Source: Helicobacter sp. 13S00401-1 (GTDB lineage Bacteria; Campylobacterota; Campylobacteria; Campylobacterales; Helicobacteraceae). From it: DNA of 64,000 nucleotides. The notes beneath the pieces are model-generated. The model was not told where the DNA came from and searched no databases. It was given only the letters and a program-made list of their open reading frames with translations. Positions 37,323 through 46,161 of this stretch are shown here, piece after piece. The position numbers and the translations under genes were made by a program. Numbering within the stretch: position 1 is the first letter of the stretch; every line of letters starts with the position of its first letter. The stretch spans positions 1 through 64,000 of the forward strand of contig NZ_MLAR01000001.1 of the NCBI RefSeq assembly GCF_002272925.1. Direction: 5' to 3'.

Positions 37323-39065
37323 TTGAGATATATAACGTTAGGGCTTATAAGCTCATGTCTTTTTATCTATGCTGCAGGCACTAGCCCTGCTAGCACAGAT
37401 ACTAGCAACTACAAGTCCTTACAAAACACCTTAAAAGAAAAAAGGCTTTACAACACTGATGTTTGGAAAAACCTCCTTCACTACGATGAAGGTCACTCAG
37501 CTATAAACAAAAGATCAAACTTTTTTCTAAGTAAACAAGGTTTTAAAAACCCAAAAGCAGAATATGATATGTTTGTAAAAGATATATTTAAAAACTTAAA
37601 AGACTTTAAAACTAATAATATAAAAGATTTTAATAATACGGCCTTATGTCGCTATCCAGCAAGAACTTACTTTATAACAAAAGCCTTAGGTGATGAAAGC
37701 TTAGATAAAACAGTACTAAGCTATCAGTCAAACTGCAAAGACTTACAAGACTTTTTAAGCATGGTGCCTTTAGATTCTGTGCATATAGAGTTTGCTGCAG
37801 AAAGTGATCTTATGCCAGGCTCTAGCATGGGCCATAGCTTTTTAAAGCTAGAAGGAAGGCTTAAAAATGATGTTAAATTTGAAGGGCTAGATCTTAAAAA
37901 AGGAACTTTAAGGACATATGCACTAGGTTACTTTGCTTTAATGGGAGAGAGTTTTAATCCACTTGATTATGCAAGGTCAGTTTTAGGAAATATGAAAGGA
38001 ACTTTTGGCTTACAGCCCTTTGATAGCGCAAAAAGCGACTATCTTGATAACCAACAAAGAAGTGTATATAGCTATAAGATAGATGCCTCAAAAGAGCAAT
38101 TAGAGCTTTTTAAACTACACCTCTTTGAGTTAAGAAACGTCTGGATACACTATAGTTTTATAACTCACAACTGTGCAGATGGGCTAAATGCAGTTTTGCG
38201 AGTTTTAGATTCCAAGCTTTGGGTTAAAAAAGATAAACCCTTTATAACTCCGCTTGAACATATACAGGGCTTAAAAGATAAGCTTACTCTAGATAAAGTT
38301 AGCCTTAGTCCTAATAAAATAAACTTTACTAAAAAGTATGGGCAAAATGACATCTTAAGCCTACGTAAAAGCTCAAAGTTTGCCCTAAGCTTAGAAAACA
38401 ACAACACCCTAGCTTTTTACTTTTCTCCTGTTTATAGCGATATAAGAAATGTAGATAACTCCTACAAAGAACTAACTGAATCTAGGTTAGTTAGCCTTGA
38501 AGGTAAATTTAACCTAAGGTTAAATAAGCCCTATCTTTCAAGGATAGAACTTATAACCCTAAACTCCATCCCTGATATAGTAAGCACTAAAAGCCTATCA
38601 AAATATATCTCTATACGCTTTGAAGAAAACTTATATCAAAAAGTAGGTAGTTCTTACTCTAAAAGCTTAGATACTAGCTCTAAGGCCTACCCTACTTTGG
38701 AGGCTGGACTTGGGAGTGGCTTTTATCTTTGGAATCTAGTCTTTTACACTCAAGGCACACTTGGCTATAGATATGACACTATTAATAATGCCTACTTAAG
38801 GCTTAATACTGCCCTTGTATGGAGGCTAAAGTACGCAAGGCTTATAGCAAGTTATAACGTCTATGGGGATTTTGTAAGCAATAATAGAGGCTATGATAAT
38901 AAAGCAGATATCTTTTTTGCTTTTAACCTCTATAAAAGCCTAGATATCTTTGGTGAGGCAAGCTACTATATGTCACTATTTAACCCTATAGCTAGCAAGA
39001 TGAGAGTTAGTTATGATGCTAATAAAACTCTAACTTTTAAGGTTGGCTTTAGCGTAAACTTTTAA
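37323..39065 (+). CDS. DUF4105 (Lnb-type) periplasmic domain with C-terminal barrel-like region
   Basis: 580 residues. A signal peptide is followed by an N-terminal helical part, then the DUF4105 core: GHSFLKLEG (170-178) and THNCADG (281-287). H171, H282 and C284 look like the active site of a permuted papain-like cysteine enzyme; this is inferred from motif layout. From about residue 350 there are repeated beta strands ending in Phe (LTFKVGFSVNF), typical of an outer-membrane barrel C-terminus. The start is TTG at 37323, 5 bp after the lipoprotein stop, without a clear ribosome-binding site, which suggests translational coupling. Substrate unknown. Confidence 0.75.
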   Translation: MRYITLGLISSCLFIYAAGTSPASTDTSNYKSLQNTLKEKRLYNTDVWKNLLHYDEGHSAINKRSNFFLSKQGFKNPKAEYDMFVKDIFKNLKDFKTNNIKDFNNTALCRYPARTYFITKALGDESLDKTVLSYQSNCKDLQDFLSMVPLDSVHIEFAAESDLMPGSSMGHSFLKLEGRLKNDVKFEGLDLKKGTLRTYALGYFALMGESFNPLDYARSVLGNMKGTFGLQPFDSAKSDYLDNQQRSVYSYKIDASKEQLELFKLHLFELRNVWIHYSFITHNCADGLNAVLRVLDSKLWVKKDKPFITPLEHIQGLKDKLTLDKVSLSPNKINFTKKYGQNDILSLRKSSKFALSLENNNTLAFYFSPVYSDIRNVDNSYKELTESRLVSLEGKFNLRLNKPYLSRIELITLNSIPDIVSTKSLSKYISIRFEENLYQKVGSSYSKSLDTSSKAYPTLEAGLGSGFYLWNLVFYTQGTLGYRYDTINNAYLRLNTALVWRLKYARLIASYNVYGDFVSNNRGYDNKADIFFAFNLYKSLDIFGEASYYMSLFNPIASKMRVSYDANKTLTFKVGFSVNF

Positions 39066-39093
39066 AAGCTTTTAAGTGAAGATAGCTACAGTT

Positions 39094-39108
39094 TGGCACA
39101 GAAATTGC
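39094..39108 (+). promoter_or_regulatory. RpoN (sigma54) promoter of fliK
   Basis: TGGCAC (39094-39099), five bases, then TTGC (39105-39108): GG and GC are exactly 10 bases apart, the sigma54 -24/-12 consensus. Transcription would start near 39120, 25 bp before the fliK ATG. In Helicobacter and Campylobacter, RpoN with FlgR drives the middle flagellar genes (hook, rod), so FliK here joins that class. I found no second perfect match in the window. Confidence 0.88.
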
Positions 39109-39144
39109 ATGTAGATATCTATTAATAATCACTAGAGGTTAGTT

Positions 39145-40170
39145 ATGGTAGCAGATATATCAAACATGCAAGTAGCGCAAAGCACAAACTCACAACAGCC
39201 ACAAAACCAAGGTCCACAAGTAGAACCAGGCGAATTTAACAAAGCCTTAAATGAGCACATGAACAAGGCAGAAAACAAACCTGCTGAGATGGAATCTAAA
39301 AGCCAAGAAACTAAGTCTATAGAATCTAAAAAAGCAGAATCTACAGATGAGCATAAAGTAGCAACTCAAACTGACAAAAACATAGATGACAAAGAAAACA
39401 AAACTGCTAAAGACAAAGAGGCAAAAGAAGCTGAGAAAGAAAAAGAAGCAGATTCTATGCAAAAAGAAGCTAACCCTCTAACCACTCAAGCTAAAAAGCC
39501 AGAAGACACTACGCCCCCACTAACTAAAGCACTAATAGATACTAAAGATGGCGCTAAGTTAGGCAAGGTAGATGAAAAAGCACTAGATTCTAAAAAAGTA
39601 GATGCAAAAGAAGCTATGGATAAAACTATGGCTGATATCAAAAAAGAAGCAGATTCTAAGAATCTAAATCTAGGCAAGGCTACTTTAAGCACTGAGGAAG
39701 GGAAGGATGAAAAAGATCCTAAAGAAGCCTTAGATCTAGCCTTAAAAGATAAGGGTGCAAAAGTAGCAAGCACTCTTCAAGCTACAAAAGAACTTACTCC
39801 AGAACAAGCTAAGAAAAATAAAGCCTTAGCAGAGCTTTTACAAAAATATAGTCCAGAAGAGATAGCTAAAAGAGAAAAAGCAAATGAAGCTGATGCTTTA
39901 ACTTTCAAAAAAGATGGTGGAGATGAAGTAGCAGTGATACCAAGAGGAGCTAAGCTACCAAAAGAGATAACAGATTCTAAGCTTAGAAATGAAGCTATGC
40001 AAGCTGAGTTTTTAAAAGAGTTAAAAGGCATCATAGGTGAAGAAGGCATAGAAAAACTAGCTGACAATAAAGACGCTATAAAAGGTCAGATGAAAAACAT
40101 CCAGATACAAAACACACTTGATAGTCTAAAAGACGTCCCTCCAGCAGTCTCTTTAAAGGATGAGCCCTAA
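39145..40170 (+). CDS. fliK: Flagellar hook-length control protein FliK, N-terminal part
   Basis: 341 residues, highly charged (Lys, Glu, Asp, Ala), low complexity, with no signal peptide or membrane segment: the molecular-ruler part of FliK that is exported while the hook grows. It starts after a sigma54 promoter. It ends at TAA (40168-40170), and the FliK C-terminal domain follows in the +1 frame from 40160, overlapping by 11 bp. Joined at CCC-TAA-G by a +1 shift the product would be about 568 residues, close to Campylobacter FliK, and reads smoothly as KDEP-KLLRLFNAWLED. So this is either a frameshift mutation, a programmed shift, or a true split. Confidence 0.8.
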   Translation: MVADISNMQVAQSTNSQQPQNQGPQVEPGEFNKALNEHMNKAENKPAEMESKSQETKSIESKKAESTDEHKVATQTDKNIDDKENKTAKDKEAKEAEKEKEADSMQKEANPLTTQAKKPEDTTPPLTKALIDTKDGAKLGKVDEKALDSKKVDAKEAMDKTMADIKKEADSKNLNLGKATLSTEEGKDEKDPKEALDLALKDKGAKVASTLQATKELTPEQAKKNKALAELLQKYSPEEIAKREKANEADALTFKKDGGDEVAVIPRGAKLPKEITDSKLRNEAMQAEFLKELKGIIGEEGIEKLADNKDAIKGQMKNIQIQNTLDSLKDVPPAVSLKDEP

Positions 40171-40849
40171 GCTCTTAAGACTGTTTAATGCTTGGCTTGA
40201 AGATAGACAAGCAAAGATTGATGGAGATGAGAGCTTAAAGCTTCCTGCTGCCTTGCTAAAAGAACTAGGTATCAGTAAAGAAGATGCTAGTTTTAAAACC
40301 TTTCTTAAAACCCTAAGCACTAGTGATCTAGATAAGCTTGCTAAGATGGATGATAAAAAAGTGGCTGAGAAAAAAGACTCTTCAGATACTCAAGGCGTTA
40401 CTAATACACCAAGGAGTGAAGTAGAGTTTAAAAACGCCCAAGCTAGAGAGATGGTAAAAAACTTCGCTTCACAGTTTAGAGAGCAAGTCTTAAACTATAA
40501 ACCACCTATAACTAAGATAAATCTCGAGCTTAACCCTGCAAGTCTAGGAAGCGTGCATATGAGTATTTCTAAAAAAGGAAAAGACCTAAGTGTTAATATC
40601 ACTTCAAGTCAAAGTGTTATGAACCTTTTCATGCAAAACCAACAAGACTTAAGAACTAACTTAATGCAGATAGGCTTTAACAATCTTGACCTTAACTTTA
40701 GCTCACAAAATCAAAGTGGCCAAAATAACCAGCAAAATATGCAAGATAGTAGCACTCCTATACCACCTACTCCGCTTGATGAAGCTAAAGATACTACTCC
40801 TAAGCCTCAAGAAGCAAGCCTTGAGATAATCTTGCCTAACTACGCTTAA
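40160..40849 (+). CDS. fliK: Flagellar hook-length control protein FliK, C-terminal domain
   Basis: 229 residues. The Flg_hook (FliK C-terminal) domain lies at about 110-185: KINLELNPASLGSVHMSISKKG and then a helix LFMQNQQDLRTNLMQIGFNNLDL. This domain binds FlhB and switches export from hook to filament proteins. A Gln/Asn-rich tail follows. The ATG at 40160 lies inside the end of the first fliK frame; AAAGG abuts it directly, too close for a normal ribosome-binding site, so coupling to the upstream frame or a +1 shift is needed. A strong hairpin with a T-run follows the gene. Confidence 0.8.
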   Translation: MSPKLLRLFNAWLEDRQAKIDGDESLKLPAALLKELGISKEDASFKTFLKTLSTSDLDKLAKMDDKKVAEKKDSSDTQGVTNTPRSEVEFKNAQAREMVKNFASQFREQVLNYKPPITKINLELNPASLGSVHMSISKKGKDLSVNITSSQSVMNLFMQNQQDLRTNLMQIGFNNLDLNFSSQNQSGQNNQQNMQDSSTPIPPTPLDEAKDTTPKPQEASLEIILPNYA

Positions 40850-40874
40850 AAGTCTAAGGCTTTATAAGCCTTTT

Positions 40875-40912
40875 AAAGCTAGCCTAGCTACTAACATAAA
40901 AGCTAGCTTTTT
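40875..40912 (+). terminator. Intrinsic terminator after fliK
   Basis: AAAGCTAGC (40875-40883) and GCTAGCTTT (40902-40910) make a 9-bp stem with an 18-nt loop, followed by a short T-run. A smaller hairpin AAGGCTT-TAT-AAGCCTT lies just before it (40856-40872), and AACTCTT/AAGAGTT (40914-40935) just after. Three hairpins in a row close the fliK unit. Confidence 0.75.
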
Positions 40913-41004
40913 AAACTCTTACTTATTTAAGAGTTAGAATCTAAGTTTATGTTTTTACTAGCTATAAAAGCTATTTAAATATTAAATTATTAAAAGTTGT
41001 AAAG

Positions 41005-41515
41005 TGCTTTGTTTTTGATTGTTTTTAATAGGCAACTCTAATCTCTTTGCGCTAGGTAACTAAATCTTTATTTCAACAGCTTCTTTTCGCGTTATTTATT
41101 ATTTGTGTGTTTTTTCTAACCAAAAAGGCTTACCCTCTCCTCACTCCCGCAAAGCCTAAGAAAAAAGTTTTTTTGGCGTGAGCCAAGGGGGAGGGCCTTG
41201 GCTCAATTCCGTTTCTAGCAAAGCGAAGTTTCCTCGAAAACGAAGTTTCCTCGAAAAAAACGGCGTAAGCACTACTGTTTACTTGTTCCCGCTTTTTTGC
41301 ACTACGAAACGGGCTCGAGTAGTGCTTTGCCAAAACAACACACAACTTAAAAAAGTGCAAAGTTCTTAAGCCTTTTTGCCTTTCGTTTTTGTGCTAACAA
41401 AAACAAGTGTGCGGGGGATAGGGGGCAATATTTTATAAAATAAAAACTAGGGGGATAAGGGGACTGCTTCGCTAATATAAGTCCCCTTATCCCCCTTGCC
41501 AAAAGATAAAGATTC
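41005..41515 (-). repeat. Dispersed repeat, copy B1 (longest copy)
   Basis: Together with copy B2 it fills a 1,015-bp gap without a gene (40850-41864). In minus orientation it shares with copy C the identical 20-mer TTATTTTATAAAATATTGCC (41424-41443), the block TTTGCTAGAAA..GG with the hairpin GAGCCAAG/CTTGGCTC (41180-41204), and AATAAAGATTTAGTTA (41057-41072). With copies A and B2 it shares the GTAAACAGTAGTGC version of GTGAGCAGTAGTGC (41269-41282). A 17-bp direct repeat around CGAAGTTTCCTCGAAAA occurs inside. It is richer in G+C than its surroundings in places. Two short open frames here are not gene-like. Confidence 0.8.
41449..41496. repeat. 17-bp perfect inverted repeat inside copy B1
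   Basis: AGGGGGATAAGGGGACT (41449-41465) and its exact reverse complement (41480-41496) are separated by 14 bp. The GC-rich arms stand out from the AT-rich region. It could be a very stable RNA hairpin or a protein-binding site. Copy C keeps only one arm-like part (TCCCTTATCCCCCTAG), so the inverted repeat is not needed in all copies. Confidence 0.85.
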
Positions 41516-41574
41516 TTTAAAAAATAGATTCTGGAATAAAAAACTTAAGTGCTTAACTGGTTTTTTTGCAAGGT

Positions 41575-41745
41575 TTACTAGCTACCTATTCCAACACTTT
41601 CTTTTTGATATTGCTTATTATTTGTGTGTTTTTTTCTAACCAAAGCGCAAGCTTCCTTGAAACATCACGCGCAAGCACTACTGCTCACTTTTTTTGTGAT
41701 TTTTGCACCACTAAATAAAGCGAGAATGCCACAGGCCTTAAAAAA
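41575..41745 (-). repeat. Dispersed repeat, copy B2 (short)
   Basis: In minus orientation it matches copy A along about 150 bp: GGCATTCT.GCTTTATTT, GTGAGCAGTAGTGC (41675-41688), AAGGAAGCTTGCGCTTT, and the identical 20-mer ATAATAAGCAATATCAAAAA (41602-41621). The match ends after GTTGGAATA, where copies A and C continue. It lies in tandem with copy B1 in the same orientation. The stretch 41746-41864 is AT-rich with no clear feature. Confidence 0.78.
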
Positions 41746-41864
41746 CTATAATTATTGGAAATTTCATTATATATAGATAGCTGCTCGTTAAAAACGATGA
41801 TTATAAAAAGCTAATGTGCCTTTAAAAAAGACACACTAAGATAAAGCTTATAAGTTTAAAATGC

Positions 41865-42626
41865 TTATTTCAACTTATATTTTTTAGCTAAGGCCTCAAG
41901 ACTACCATCTGCTTTCATAGCATCTATGGCTTTATTTATTTTTTCCATTATCGCTTTGTTTTTACCTTTATCAGTAGCTATACCAAAACCTTCACCATCG
42001 CTATCTTCAGTATAAAACTCTGTTAGTTTTGGATACTGTCCTAGATAGTTTACAGCAGTAGCGCCATCAGCTACAACAGCATCTATTTTGTTTGTATCTA
42101 AGCTTAAGATAGCCCCTAAAACATCTTTAAAGCTCACTTCACTAGCACCATACTCTTTAGCTACTTGCATAGCTCTTTCTTCTTGCTGGGTTCCAAGATA
42201 AGCGCCTATCTTTTTGCCCTTTAAAGATTCTAAATTAGTTATATCAGTAGAGCTTTTACGTTTTAAATATACATTTTTATCTACAAAGTAAGGATGGGAA
42301 AAGTCAACTGACTTTGCACGATCTGGAGTGATGTTCATAGAAGAGATTATCAAGTCTACTTTTCCAGTTTTTAAAGCTGGGATTAGCCCATCATAGCTCA
42401 TATTAACCCACTGAAATTTAAAGCCTGCCCTTTTTGCTATCTCATCTATTAAATCTATATCATAGCCCTTATATTTAGCATCTTCTATATACTCAAAAGG
42501 TGGATAAGTAGCATTTACCCCTATGGCTAAGGTCTTGTTTTCATCGCTATGTGAAGTATTACTACAAGCAACCAAAAAAGCACCTACAACAAAAGCAAAG
42601 ATTAGCTTTTTAGCACTCTTAAACAT
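41865..42626 (-). CDS. Amino-acid ABC transporter, substrate-binding lipoprotein
   Basis: A family 3 (GlnH/HisJ/CjaA type) periplasmic binding protein of 253 residues. The lipobox FLVAC (Cys at 21) shows it is lipid-anchored. The core has LAIGVNATYPPFEYIED, the YKGYDIDLIDEIAKRAG pattern, and DLIISSMNITPDRAKSVDFSHPYF. It captures a polar amino acid such as glutamine, arginine or cysteine; which one cannot be read. It is third in a three-gene unit, 13 bp after the ATPase gene, with the permease gene first. Confidence 0.92.
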   Translation of the reverse strand: MFKSAKKLIFAFVVGAFLVACSNTSHSDENKTLAIGVNATYPPFEYIEDAKYKGYDIDLIDEIAKRAGFKFQWVNMSYDGLIPALKTGKVDLIISSMNITPDRAKSVDFSHPYFVDKNVYLKRKSSTDITNLESLKGKKIGAYLGTQQEERAMQVAKEYGASEVSFKDVLGAILSLDTNKIDAVVADGATAVNYLGQYPKLTEFYTEDSDGEGFGIATDKGKNKAIMEKINKAIDAMKADGSLEALAKKYKLK

Positions 42627-42639
42627 GGAATCTCCTTTT

Positions 42640-43383
42640 TTAATGATTTAAAACTTTATTCAAAAACTCTTTTAGTCTATCACTTTTTGGCTGAGTGAAG
42701 ATGATCTCTGGACTTTCATCTTGAGCAATGTGTCCTTGATCCATAAAAAATACCCTAGTTGCAACATTTTTAGCAAAGCCCATCTCATGAGTAACTACTA
42801 GCATGGTTATGCCTTCAGTTGCTACTTCATTTATCATACCTAAAACTTCACCCACCATCTCTGGGTCTAGTGCAGAAGTTGGCTCATCAAAAAGTATCAC
42901 GTCTGGATTCATACATAAAGACCTAGCTATAGCTATGCGCTGTTTTTGTCCCCCACTTAGCTTGTGAGGTAACACATCAGCCTTATCTTTTAGTCCTACT
43001 TTTTCAAGTAGTTTATGTGCCTTTTCCATACACTCATCTTTTGAGCTATAAAGCTTTAAATAAAGTGGGGCAAGAGTTAAGTTTTGAAGCACAGTTTTAT
43101 TAGCAAAAAGGTTAAAGTGCTGAAAGACCATGCTAGCTTTTTGGCGCACCTTGTTAATGTTAGTTTTTGGATCTAAGATATCTATCCCGCCCATTTTTAT
43201 ATGCCCACTTGTTGGAGTTTCTAGCAAGTTTAAACATCTTAAAAAAGTGCTTTTCCCTCCACCACTAGGACCGATTATAGCTACTACATCACCTTTGTTT
43301 ATATCTACACTTATGTTGTTTAAAACTATTACGTTGCCATAGTTCTTATAAAGATTCTTAACTTCTATCATCACGTCAGTCAT
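42640..43383 (-). CDS. Amino-acid ABC transporter, ATP-binding protein
   Basis: 247 residues of the polar amino-acid (PAAT) ATPase family. Walker A is GPSGGGKST, the Q-loop is MVFQHFNLF, the signature is LSGGQKQR, Walker B is [14 protein letters not shown], and the switch His is in VVTHEMGF. It powers the permease encoded just upstream, overlapping it by 8 bp. Highly similar to GlnQ/ArtP by motif. Confidence 0.95.
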   Translation of the reverse strand: MTDVMIEVKNLYKNYGNVIVLNNISVDINKGDVVAIIGPSGGGKSTFLRCLNLLETPTSGHIKMGGIDILDPKTNINKVRQKASMVFQHFNLFANKTVLQNLTLAPLYLKLYSSKDECMEKAHKLLEKVGLKDKADVLPHKLSGGQKQRIAIARSLCMNPDVILFDEPTSALDPEMVGEVLGMINEVATEGITMLVVTHEMGFAKNVATRVFFMDQGHIAQDESPEIIFTQPKSDRLKEFLNKVLNH

Positions 43384-44101
43384 TTCTATTAAGCCTTCTT
43401 TCTAATAGTTTCACAAGTACGCTAAATATCTTCACACAAGCATAATAAACCACGCCCGCAAAGATTAGAGGAGTTGGGTTATAGATAACACTTTGAAGAC
43501 TATTACTTTTCATCGTTAAGTCCATGATACTAATATAGCCAACTATTGAAGTCTCTTTAAACAAAGATATTATTTCATTTGAAAGAGCAGGGATTATGTT
43601 TTTAATAACTTGTGGAAAAACTATCTTAAACATGGACGCACTAAAGCCTAGTCCCATAGCCCTTGCAGCTTCTAACTGCCCCTTATCTATAGCACTTATA
43701 CCACTTCTTACTATCTCTGCTATATAAGCTGAGGAGTTTAGTCCAAGAGCAAGTATTGCCGCGTAGTAGTTATCTCTAAAGGCTGCTAGGATGATGTAGG
43801 CAAAAATCATAAGCTGCAAGATTATAGGTGTGCCTCTTATGATGTCTATATACTCATCAATAATAAAGTTTATAACTCTATTTTTTAAAAGCCTTACAAA
43901 AGCAAGGATAAATCCAACCACTAAGCCTATGACTATCCCTGATATAGTAAGAGATAGCGTCATACCAAAACTTGCAAGATAAGCTAGCCTGTCATCTTTG
44001 CCTATCTGATAAGGGTAGGTAAAGTAAGCTCCAAAGCCAACTATTAAGAAAAAAACTATTACTTTTAGATAAGTCTCTACATTATCATACTTCAACTTCA
44101 T
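43376..44101 (-). CDS. Amino-acid ABC transporter, permease
   Basis: 241 residues with about five membrane helices and the PAAT permease EAA loop ([21 protein letters not shown]) that docks the ATPase, preceded by [10 protein letters not shown]. It transports the amino acid bound by the lipoprotein at 41865. It leads the three-gene unit and begins 62 bp after murE on the same strand. Having one permease gene suggests a homodimer. Confidence 0.94.
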   Translation of the reverse strand: MKLKYDNVETYLKVIVFFLIVGFGAYFTYPYQIGKDDRLAYLASFGMTLSLTISGIVIGLVVGFILAFVRLLKNRVINFIIDEYIDIIRGTPIILQLMIFAYIILAAFRDNYYAAILALGLNSSAYIAEIVRSGISAIDKGQLEAARAMGLGFSASMFKIVFPQVIKNIIPALSNEIISLFKETSIVGYISIMDLTMKSNSLQSVIYNPTPLIFAGVVYYACVKIFSVLVKLLERRLNRND

Positions 44102-44163
44102 TACGAAACCCTTTTTTCTTCGTTCCTGTAATGATTGTACCTAATTTTTAAAGGCTTGCTATT

Positions 44164-45501
44164 TTATTGTAACTTTTGGTGAGTGCTAGATATATTAGTG
44201 AGTATTTTTTGCACACATTCCTTATCGCTAAATGGTAAGACTTTATTTTTAAAGATCTGTCCTTCTTCATCACCTTTCCCAAGTATCAAAAGTACACAGT
44301 TTTCATCCAGTTCTGTTATAGCTTGTTTGATGGCAGCTTCCCTATCTGCGTTCACATAGACATTACTTACATCTTCCATGCCACCTAAAATATCTTGTAT
44401 GATGGAATCTGGATCCTCACTTCTAGGATTATCTGAAGTTACATAAATCTTACTGGCATAAGCCTTGGCCACCCTTCCCATTAAAGGCCTTTTAGTCTTA
44501 TCCCTATCGCCCCCTGCACCAAAGACTACATGGATATTACGCCCTTTAAAGCTTTCAAACATCTTTAACATACCATCTTGTGTATGAGCAAAATCAACTA
44601 TGATTAAAGGCTTAGTGCTTACTACTTCTGAGCGCCCACTAACTCCCCCAAAGTTGCTAAAAGCAGTGCATACCTCTTCTAATGGTCTTTTAGTTAAAAG
44701 CAAAACGCAAGTTAGAGCACACATAGCATTATAAAGATTATGCACACCATAAAGGCTAGATTCTAAAAAGGCATCTTGGCTAGCACTTTTGGGTGGAGAA
44801 AAAGTTAGCTGGGCATCAAGACCGTTAGTTAAAGAGTAGGCATTAACCTTTAAAGTGGCCTTAGAATCTAGTGCATAAGAGTAAGTTTTTTTATAAAATC
44901 TTAGCCTTGCCACACGTGCATCATCGAGATTTATAACCTTTAAAACCTCATCATCTTGAAAAAAGCTAAGCTTTGCTTCTATGTAGTTTTCTAAGGTCTT
45001 ATGAAAGTCTAAGTGGTCACTAGTTATGTTAGTTATAGCTTTTAACGCAAAGTTTAAAGAAGAGATTCTATCTTGCACTATGGCGTGAGAGCTAACTTCC
45101 ATCACAAAGTACTCACATCCTTTATCACAAGCTAGGTCTATATCTTCATAAAGATCTAAAAGACTAGGAGTTGTAAGGCCTTTAGGCTTTATCTTAGAGT
45201 CATTCATAAAAAGGCCTCTAGTGCCTAAAAGTGCGCACTTATAGCCTAGATCTAAAAGGGTTGAGTAGATAGCACTTGCAGTGGTAGTTTTGCCATTAGT
45301 CCCAGTGATACCCACTATTTTAATATCAGTTTTAAAGTAGTTTTTTAACTCACTAGAATCTATAAACTTAGTTTTATAAGCACTTTGATTTATAGAATCT
45401 AAAAAAGAAATATTGCCCGCAGTTATCACAAAGATATCTATGCCTTTTTCTAAATCCCTAGTATCATCACTAAACTTTAACCCTTTAAACTCCTTTATCA
45501 T
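44164..45501 (-). CDS. murE: UDP-MurNAc-tripeptide synthetase (meso-DAP adding)
   Basis: Adds the third residue of the peptidoglycan stem peptide. The 445-residue Mur ligase has the P-loop GITGTNGKTTTAS near residue 64, the EVSSHAI motif, DFAHTQDGMLKMF and the C-terminal DNPRSEDPD, the signature of meso-diaminopimelate specificity. It is somewhat short at the N-terminus compared with E. coli MurE. lysA at 27.3 kb uses the same DAP pool. It lies 27 bp after the TPR-like gene. Confidence 0.96.
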   Translation of the reverse strand: MIKEFKGLKFSDDTRDLEKGIDIFVITAGNISFLDSINQSAYKTKFIDSSELKNYFKTDIKIVGITGTNGKTTTASAIYSTLLDLGYKCALLGTRGLFMNDSKIKPKGLTTPSLLDLYEDIDLACDKGCEYFVMEVSSHAIVQDRISSLNFALKAITNITSDHLDFHKTLENYIEAKLSFFQDDEVLKVINLDDARVARLRFYKKTYSYALDSKATLKVNAYSLTNGLDAQLTFSPPKSASQDAFLESSLYGVHNLYNAMCALTCVLLLTKRPLEEVCTAFSNFGGVSGRSEVVSTKPLIIVDFAHTQDGMLKMFESFKGRNIHVVFGAGGDRDKTKRPLMGRVAKAYASKIYVTSDNPRSEDPDSIIQDILGGMEDVSNVYVNADREAAIKQAITELDENCVLLILGKGDEEGQIFKNKVLPFSDKECVQKILTNISSTHQKLQ

Positions 45502-45528
45502 CCTTCCCTCCTATATAGTTATAAATGC

Positions 45529-46161
45529 TCATTTATTTTCTTTTTCTTTTAGACTTATCTCACCTAAGATTTTAAGTACTTCTTCATCCACATAAGGCAA
45601 ACTTTCTATGTATCTATTTGACATATCAAGATAGTCATTTTTAACTAGCAGCCTTAAAAAGCTATAAAACTCTTCCTTAGTAGAAAAAACTATCTTACTT
45701 GAAAACATAACACCCAAAAACCCATCATTAAATCTACCATTTTCTAACAAAGATTCTATATCTGCATAAGAAACTGTATCTGCCCCTTCTAGTACTTGCT
45801 TTTTTAAGGCGTTATCATTTGAATTATTAGCTATGTTTTCATCAAAGTTTTCTATAAGCTTTAAGATACCTTTTTGTATCTCTCTTTTATATCTTTTTTG
45901 ACTAAGCGTTATCATATTTTTATATAAATCATAAATACTTAAAGCCTCAGTCTCAAAGCTTAAGCCTATGTCTGAAAGGAAAAGGCCGATTTTTGATTCT
46001 AAGTCATCTTCATCTATCCAAAAAGCCTCTTCATAAAGCTTAAAAGCTTTTTCAAAGTTTGAAGCTAAAAAGGCTTTACTGGCCTTATTTTGAAGGATAC
46101 GTTTTTTTGCACTACTTACTACGTCATTAGGTCTTATACTTACAACTTTAGATTCTATCAT
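45529..46161 (-). CDS. Conserved hypothetical protein, TPR-like
   Basis: 210 residues, mostly helical, soluble, acidic. The segment around 30-60 (ASKAFLASNFEKAFKLYEEAF) looks like one tetratricopeptide unit; the rest has Lys/Glu-rich helices and no motif I know. It is directly between the NifU-like gene (no gap) and murE, an order I recall from Helicobacter, where this gene is also uncharacterised. Stop and start of neighbours are adjacent, so they share a transcript. Confidence 0.75.
   Translation of the reverse strand: MIESKVVSIRPNDVVSSAKKRILQNKASKAFLASNFEKAFKLYEEAFWIDEDDLESKIGLFLSDIGLSFETEALSIYDLYKNMITLSQKRYKREIQKGILKLIENFDENIANNSNDNALKKQVLEGADTVSYADIESLLENGRFNDGFLGVMFSSKIVFSTKEEFYSFLRLLVKNDYLDMSNRYIESLPYVDEEVLKILGEISLKEKENK

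Noticed and set aside
39247-40067. Antisense open frames in fliK
   Set aside because: Lys/Glu/Ala-rich coding makes the opposite strand Phe/Ser/Leu-rich and open; there is no start signal, and fliK explains the strand.
41130-41369. Two short overlapping open frames on opposite strands (76 and 63 codons)
   Set aside because: They lie inside repeat copy B1, are not kept open in copies A, B2 or C, and have no ribosome-binding site or recognisable protein features.
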